Shown one piece after another: positions 59,701 through 64,000 of a stretch of 64,000 nt of DNA. Below the pieces are notes generated by a model. The model ran no database searches, was not told the DNA's origin, and saw only the letters and a program-made list of their open reading frames with translations. The position numbers and the translations under genes were made by a program. Numbering within the stretch: position 1 is the stretch's first letter; each line of letters starts with the position of its first letter. Source of the DNA: Nemania diffusa (Eukaryota; Ascomycota; Sordariomycetes; Xylariales; Xylariaceae); the NCBI GenBank assembly GCA_038501195.1, contig JBBPUQ010000009.1, positions 3,286,001 to 3,350,000 on the forward strand, given 5' to 3'.

Positions 59701-60047
59701 TGACGTTGGCCTTACATATAGGAATCCGACTTTAGAGGAACAGGCGCTTGCGCGGGTGCATCGGCTGGGGCAGAAGAAAGAAGTAACAACAGTACGATTT
59801 TACATGAAAGACACATTTGAAGAAGTAAGGTGCCCAAGCCTATGGATGGCATTGAGCACTGCTAATGCATTTTTAGCGTGTCATGGAACTGCAGAAGAAG
59901 AAAGAAGATCTGGCTGGTCTGTTATTGGACTCCCAAGCTGGAAATGCTGAGCATCTTGAGGTAGGGCCGTCTATACACTTTGAATGCGCATTGACAGCTG
60001 TCATAACAAGAACTAATCGATGACAGCGTTTGTGTGGTCTACTATAA
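56792..60047 (+). CDS. SNF2-family ATPase/helicase, HLTF/Rad5-like
   Basis: A predicted 863-aa DNA-dependent ATPase with 12 exons: 56792-56911, 56968-57560, 57610-57714, 57779-57984, 58047-58077, 58137-58330, 58391-59291, 59356-59541, 59602-59649, 59722-59824, 59877-59960 and 60027-60047. All join in phase, so the gene looks intact. Motif I is DPMGLGKT at 297-304. The DEAH box (415-418) forms only after a 60-nt intron is removed. Others are WAVTGTPIQNRLSDL, a degenerate RING-like Cys set from residue 610 (CELCG...CSDC), SIVFSTWRTTLDVV and the motif VI stretch ARVHRLGQKK. Intron 2 has a GC donor. Rad5/HLTF proteins remodel stalled forks and ubiquitinate PCNA. This protein lacks a visible HIRAN domain and keeps few RING ligands, so it is better called a fungal SNF2 paralogue. 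Confidence 0.87.
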
Positions 60048-60682
60048 GTGGTCTCCAGGTCGACAAATGGACATGGTTTATCGCGTTTTGGTAGTAACTG
60101 TCTGATATATGGAGCGGGCCATCATTTGCAGAAGATATGAGGAATACCTGGGGGACCTGTTTATGTGTCAATGATATACGAGAGATGGTGTTTAGATATT
60201 TGTTACCTATCTGATAGTGGAATATTAAGTTGGTTCATTGACACGATAAGAGGCCTTGATAAACTTTATTATCACCTCGAGTAACAATAGTTAACTAAAG
60301 TCTTTCGAACAACTCAATAATATTATGTAGGTTTAATGCATATCTAAGGTTGATAATAAGGTTGCGTGATGCAGGAATGCTATGTCTAAATAGAGCACTG
60401 TTGTACAGGACCGGAGTGATCTATCTATTCTGGATTCTAGGTGAAAAAGAGAGTTCGACAGCGGCAGCGGAGTATCCCGCATGCTGTCGGCCATCCCACC
60501 ACTAGCGCCGCGCTAGCACGAGATATCGTACTTAGTAGGCTTAATTGTTTTTGCTGACCAGAACAAATTCAACCTTTTATCCCCTAACCAACAATAGGTA
60601 TCTAGATACTCCTTTCGTTCCTCACACACGAGATTCTTCCCTATAGCACGGTGGATCCCAGCGACGACTATCAGCCCCCGGG
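60048..60682. other. Intergenic between SNF2 and cytochrome b5-like genes
   Basis: I see nothing beyond AT-rich 3' flank and the promoter side of the cytochrome b5-like gene. Confidence 0.55.
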
Positions 60683-61840
60683 ATGGCCCTGCTAGGCTGG
60701 TCACTCATTTTGGCCTCTATCGTATACATCGCTATTCGAAGACCACCCCTCGTCGAGACCCTGATCGCCCTGTGCCGACGATCTCCCCAGATCCAACAAC
60801 CGCCGTCTACTCGCTCGCCCTCCTCCACAACTACTACAAATAGGGCAGCCGGCCGAGGGAACTCTAGCGCCATATCGCTTGTCCGCCAGGATGCGCCGGT
60901 GAGAAGAGTCGAGGCGAAGACCAGCGCCGAGACGGGTCGCAATCTTATACCGGATATCGCATCTCCGCGTTCATCGGAGGTAAATGCAACGATAAGTAGA
61001 CCCGTCGATGCCGACATACCAGTAGTCACGATCGCACCCTCGCCGCCATCCTCGCCGTCGCCGCAGACAACACCGAAAGCCTCGGCCTCCATAGCCCCAG
61101 CAAGCGGGCCCATCCCCTCCTTCTCGCTGTCGCCGTCGACTGTAATAGATCCCCCGGCTTCGGCAGCCGCAGTCGCGCGCAGCACGGCTGCGATAAAACC
61201 GCCCGCCCCCCCAGTGCTGGGATCTACGGCGTCGCTCGCGATGTCAATGCCTCCGCCGCCGCCGCGGTTCTCGCGCCCGCCAAAGCTAAATAATACCCTC
61301 ACAACGCCTGCCTCGTCCTCCCTCCTCGCCGCGCCACCCACAGCCCGCCCCTCGCCCCTCCCAAACCGCCAGGCGCAGTACGACCGCCAACCCGGCACCT
61401 CCACCCTCGCGCCACCCCCAACACACTCCAGCAAGCCGAGCAAGCCGAGCCGCAAAGTGACGCTCGAGCCGGGGCACTCGCCCCTAGACTGGGCGCGGCT
61501 CGCCAACCATCCCACGGCCGACCTGCGCGGTCTCGGCCCCGGCGCGCCCGCATCGTACCTGCGCGTGACGCCCAGCATGCTGCGGCAGCAGACCGGGCGG
61601 CGCGGGAAAGATGCCTGGACGGCGCTCGGCGGGCGGGTGTACAATATGTCGCCGTACCTCCCGTTCCACCCCGGCGGCGAGCCGGAGCTGCTGCGCGCTG
61701 CGGGGAGGGATGGCACGAGGCTGTTTGGCGAGATCCATCCGTGGGTTAATTATGAGACTATGCTGAGTAGCTGTTTGATTGGGCTCTTGGTTGAGGAGGG
61801 TGAGGGCGTGAGTAATGGCGAGATGGAGGCTATGGATTGA
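60683..61840 (+). CDS. Membrane-anchored cytochrome b5-like heme-binding protein
   Basis: A single-exon 385-aa protein. An N-terminal hydrophobic anchor (LLGWSLILASIVYIAI) is followed by about 250 residues of disordered Pro/Ser/Ala sequence. A C-terminal cytochrome b5-like domain covers about 290-375. The axial heme ligands are His329 in FHPGGE and probably His352 in FGEIHPWVN. YLRVTPSMLRQQTGRRGKDAW and TALGGRVYNMSPYL precede them, matching fungal Irc21/CYB5R4-type b5 domains. It likely transfers electrons on the ER or outer mitochondrial membrane; the partner is unknown. The start ATG at 60683 follows CCCGGG. The C-terminus ends in a short acidic tail. It converges with the Nbs1-like gene, 491 bp between stops. 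Confidence 0.9.
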   Translation: MALLGWSLILASIVYIAIRRPPLVETLIALCRRSPQIQQPPSTRSPSSTTTTNRAAGRGNSSAISLVRQDAPVRRVEAKTSAETGRNLIPDIASPRSSEVNATISRPVDADIPVVTIAPSPPSSPSPQTTPKASASIAPASGPIPSFSLSPSTVIDPPASAAAVARSTAAIKPPAPPVLGSTASLAMSMPPPPPRFSRPPKLNNTLTTPASSSLLAAPPTARPSPLPNRQAQYDRQPGTSTLAPPPTHSSKPSKPSRKVTLEPGHSPLDWARLANHPTADLRGLGPGAPASYLRVTPSMLRQQTGRRGKDAWTALGGRVYNMSPYLPFHPGGEPELLRAAGRDGTRLFGEIHPWVNYETMLSSCLIGLLVEEGEGVSNGEMEAMD

Positions 61841-62331
61841 GGTTTCGATTTTGGGCTTCGCGGGATACGCGCTGAGAGACTATATTACGACTTACGCATG
61901 GCCGCTGGGATATACCGAGGTCTATGTTTGAGCGCATTAGCAGACGAAAGCGGTTGCATAGCGCCTCGCTCGGTATGGGGACTGGGAAAGTTAAGAGAAA
62001 GCGCTCGCTGGATAGCATGAATGGCTTTGGAAAGCCATGACAAGTAATTTACCTACAAACAGGGATATTCACGGCTTTTTTACGCGTATCCCCATTCTCA
62101 TCTTCGCTCTTTGAGCGCTGTACATAGCCACCGGCAACGACAGGGATGAAGACATTATAGATCGAAGAAAGAGAGAGGAAGTGTTAGATAGATAGACGAT
62201 ACCCCCTTTCGGATGCATTATTCCGATGGCATTTAGCCCGTTAAAGCAAGTAAGAAGTATCTAAATACAGTAAAATACTCTATCTTTCCTCCTTTTATCT
62301 TTGTCTCATATGGCTTAACACGACGAACCCC
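61841..62331. other. Intergenic between convergent genes
   Basis: This is 3' flanking DNA of the cytochrome b5-like and Nbs1-like genes. No further gene is seen. Confidence 0.55.
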
Positions 62332-64000
62332 TCATCTTCGCCGCCTACCGAAACGGAAGCGGAGATCGTCATCGTCGCTGTCTTCGTCGCTGGCGTTGTG
62401 GAGAGCGAGCCCCTTCGCCCTCTTGGCTGGCTGCTCCTTTGCTGGCGGTGCCGCCGCCGGCCGCTTGCCCGTGCGCCGGGCTGCTTGCGGCTTGTCTAAC
62501 GCGCTCTGCGTTGCTCGTGACTGCGACTGTGTTGTGGTCGCTGACGACCTAGTCGCGCGCGTGCGTGAGCTTGACGGGATGATAACGTCGTCGTCATCAT
62601 CCTCTTCCTCTCGCTCTTCGTTCGCATCTTGCATATTACCCTCGTCCTCGCTGCTGTCCACCGCCGGCAGATTCTCAATCTGTTTCTGACGTCCCCTGGG
62701 CTCCGCTCTTGTCGTACTGTTACTCGTCACCGGCCTGTGCGACTGACTGCGCGACTGTGACCGGTCGTCGGGCTTTCTTGGCCGCTGCTGGCTAACGCTG
62801 TCCTCGAGCCAGTAGTCGTCGCCGATGCCGAAGCCCTTGGACTTGACCTCCTCGAGCGCGACGATGATCTTCTCGACCGTTCGTCCCTGCACTGCGCCCC
62901 GCTGCCGGAACTTCTTGAAGTTCTTTCGTCCATTCCATGCCGGGTCCCACCGCCCATCGGCTATGTCTTGCTCACGCGTGCGCACCTGGGGTGCTTCCCG
63001 TAGTGGCATGGGCTCCTCAATGTGCAGACGTCGGATCTCGGCCAAGTCCAGATCTCCTGGTTCTGCCTCGAGCTCCTCACGCTCCATTTTCGCACGCTTC
63101 TCGGCTTCTTCTCGGTGCTGTCGCGCCATATCGAGGATGTCAACCTCCTTTTTAACTTTGGGCGACTTTTCGATAACGATGGGCGTATCTACGGGCGGTG
63201 CTGATGCTTCACGACGTGGGACTGGCTCCTCGCCCGCTGCAATTCGACGTCGTTTAATTTTCGCTGCTGTTGGGGCCAGGTTGTCCATTGTGTCTTCGCG
63301 TTCTGGCAGCGGCGAGGCAGGCCGCTTGCGCTGTGGTCTTTGTGATGGTTGGTCCACATGAACTATATGCTCCGATTCAGGTATAGATACATCTTGCGAC
63401 ACAAAAAGACCCCCAGAAGATTCAACGGTGTCCGGGGTGGCTTCAGTATTATCCATGACCGTAGCTGGTGCCTCGCCTGGGCCATCTGCGTCGTCGAGAG
63501 AAATTGCAAATCCTCGGAACCGACTTTTAACTGGTCCTCGCCCCCTTCTCCTCGTAACCGGTGCTCGGGGTTGTGGAGCGGATTCCTCTACTGGTTCAAC
63601 GTCCATCGATTGTTGTTCAGTGGACGGTGGTGGTTGTTCTACCTGAGAACTAGCTGGCGGCGACTCGAACTCTAGGGGTCGTCTTAGCCCACTGGCGTCA
63701 TTACTCAATATCGCATCGAGAAAGTCCTTTTGGTCGATGAGTCGATGGTCTAGGCGCAGAGATATAGACCTGAAGAAATTCGCAAACCACTCCACATTCT
63801 CCTCTACACTAGGCATCCACTTGACCACAACAACACCTTTACCCTCACTGCCGTCCTCAAACTCACCTAGTCCCTTTTCACCCGCAACTCCTTTCACATA
63901 ACGTATAAAATCATCGATCTGTGTCTCTCCTGCCACTACTACGTTTAGAAGGGCTTTGCCCTTACCATTCGTGATAGGGGCGAGTAGACTGTCATACTGT
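62332..64000 (-). CDS. Nbs1/nibrin-like DNA-repair protein, 5' part beyond the window
   Basis: This is the C-terminal part (about 555 codons) of a subunit of the Mre11-Rad50-Nbs1 complex, which senses DNA double-strand breaks and activates Tel1/ATM. The frame is open to the right edge; the N-terminal FHA/BRCT part lies outside. The first visible block (YDSLLAPITNGKGKALLNVV, VAGETQIDDFIRYV) is the end of the BRCT region. Further on, RKNFKKFRQRG matches the Mre11-binding NFKKF motif. The extreme C-terminus, an acidic patch followed by DDLRFRFGRRRR, matches the ATM/Tel1-binding motif. The middle is disordered with basic and acidic blocks and SQ sites (for example SSQV, TQSQSRATQS). The ATG at 63936 is internal, since the frame continues upstream of it. 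Assignment rests on the two C-terminal motifs. Confidence 0.85.
   Translation of the reverse strand, partial: QYDSLLAPITNGKGKALLNVVVAGETQIDDFIRYVKGVAGEKGLGEFEDGSEGKGVVVVKWMPSVEENVEWFANFFRSISLRLDHRLIDQKDFLDAILSNDASGLRRPLEFESPPASSQVEQPPPSTEQQSMDVEPVEESAPQPRAPVTRRRGRGPVKSRFRGFAISLDDADGPGEAPATVMDNTEATPDTVESSGGLFVSQDVSIPESEHIVHVDQPSQRPQRKRPASPLPEREDTMDNLAPTAAKIKRRRIAAGEEPVPRREASAPPVDTPIVIEKSPKVKKEVDILDMARQHREEAEKRAKMEREELEAEPGDLDLAEIRRLHIEEPMPLREAPQVRTREQDIADGRWDPAWNGRKNFKKFRQRGAVQGRTVEKIIVALEEVKSKGFGIGDDYWLEDSVSQQRPRKPDDRSQSRSQSHRPVTSNSTTRAEPRGRQKQIENLPAVDSSEDEGNMQDANEEREEEDDDDDVIIPSSSRTRATRSSATTTQSQSRATQSALDKPQAARRTGKRPAAAPPAKEQPAKRAKGLALHNASDEDSDDDDLRFRFGRRRR

Noticed and set aside
56792..60047. 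SNF2 locus read as a pseudogene because no single frame is long
   Set aside because: Twelve exons with in-phase splice sites restore every helicase motif, so the apparent breaks are introns.

Overview
The window looks like nuclear DNA from a filamentous ascomycete (Pezizomycotina; a Sordariomycete is my guess, not shown). Most genes carry short GT-AG introns of about 50-220 nt, and intergenic DNA is long and AT-rich. The gene set is fungal: squalene synthase with a C-terminal anchor, a GPR1/FUN34/YaaH acetate carrier, a GPI mannosyltransferase, a DnaJ-X co-chaperone, a Nbs1-like protein, a fungal NACHT protein and a secreted subtilase. I found 19 protein-coding genes, two cut by the window edges. 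I found no rRNA, tRNA or CRISPR. Exons were joined by hand from splice sites, reading phase and conserved motifs, so they are models, not transcripts.

Layout. 1-1633: MFS transporter (-), running off the left edge. 1634-4014: gene-free, with a TA-flanked foldback element at 3584-3750. 4015-6716: M28B glutamate-carboxypeptidase-like membrane protein (+). 7648-10411: AAA ATPase (+). 14141-15157: acetate/ammonium transporter (+). 16286-17464: translin-associated factor X (-), with an 18-nt micro-exon. 17951-19502: GPI14/PIG-M mannosyltransferase (+). 20105-22019: F-box protein (-). 22020-29339: a 7.3-kb gene desert. 29340-30763: secreted subtilase (+). 32251-33876: squalene synthase (-). 35706-37258: secreted protein with a 13-residue Pro/Ser repeat (-). 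37259-41001: gene-poor. 41002-41953: rhamnose-pathway epimerase/reductase (+). 42945-44648: DnaJ-X protein (+). 45445-47461: erythromycin-esterase-family protein (-). 48371-51181: uncharacterised coiled-coil protein (-). 52757-56349: NACHT protein with two C2H2 fingers and four acidic repeats (-). 56792-60047: SNF2/HLTF-like ATPase (+). 60683-61840: cytochrome b5-like protein (+). 62332-64000: Nbs1/nibrin-like C-terminal part (-), running off the right edge.

The genes do not form one pathway or an obvious secondary-metabolite cluster. Most are housekeeping genes in sterol synthesis, GPI anchoring, nucleotide-rhamnose synthesis, protein folding and break repair, mixed with accessory genes. The segment I find most interesting is 52.7-60.1 kb. 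There a NACHT (STAND-type) protein and a SNF2-family ATPase are transcribed divergently from a 442-bp gap, and the NACHT protein ends in near-identical repeats built on DFDFDSF(L/F).

Coding composition varies. The AAA ATPase, GPI14, ATO-type and TRAX genes favour G/C at third positions, which produces long antisense shadow frames. The M28B, NACHT and SNF2 genes look much more mixed. Intergenic DNA is scattered with ACCTACCT/AGGTAGGT and TACTGTA-type short motifs.
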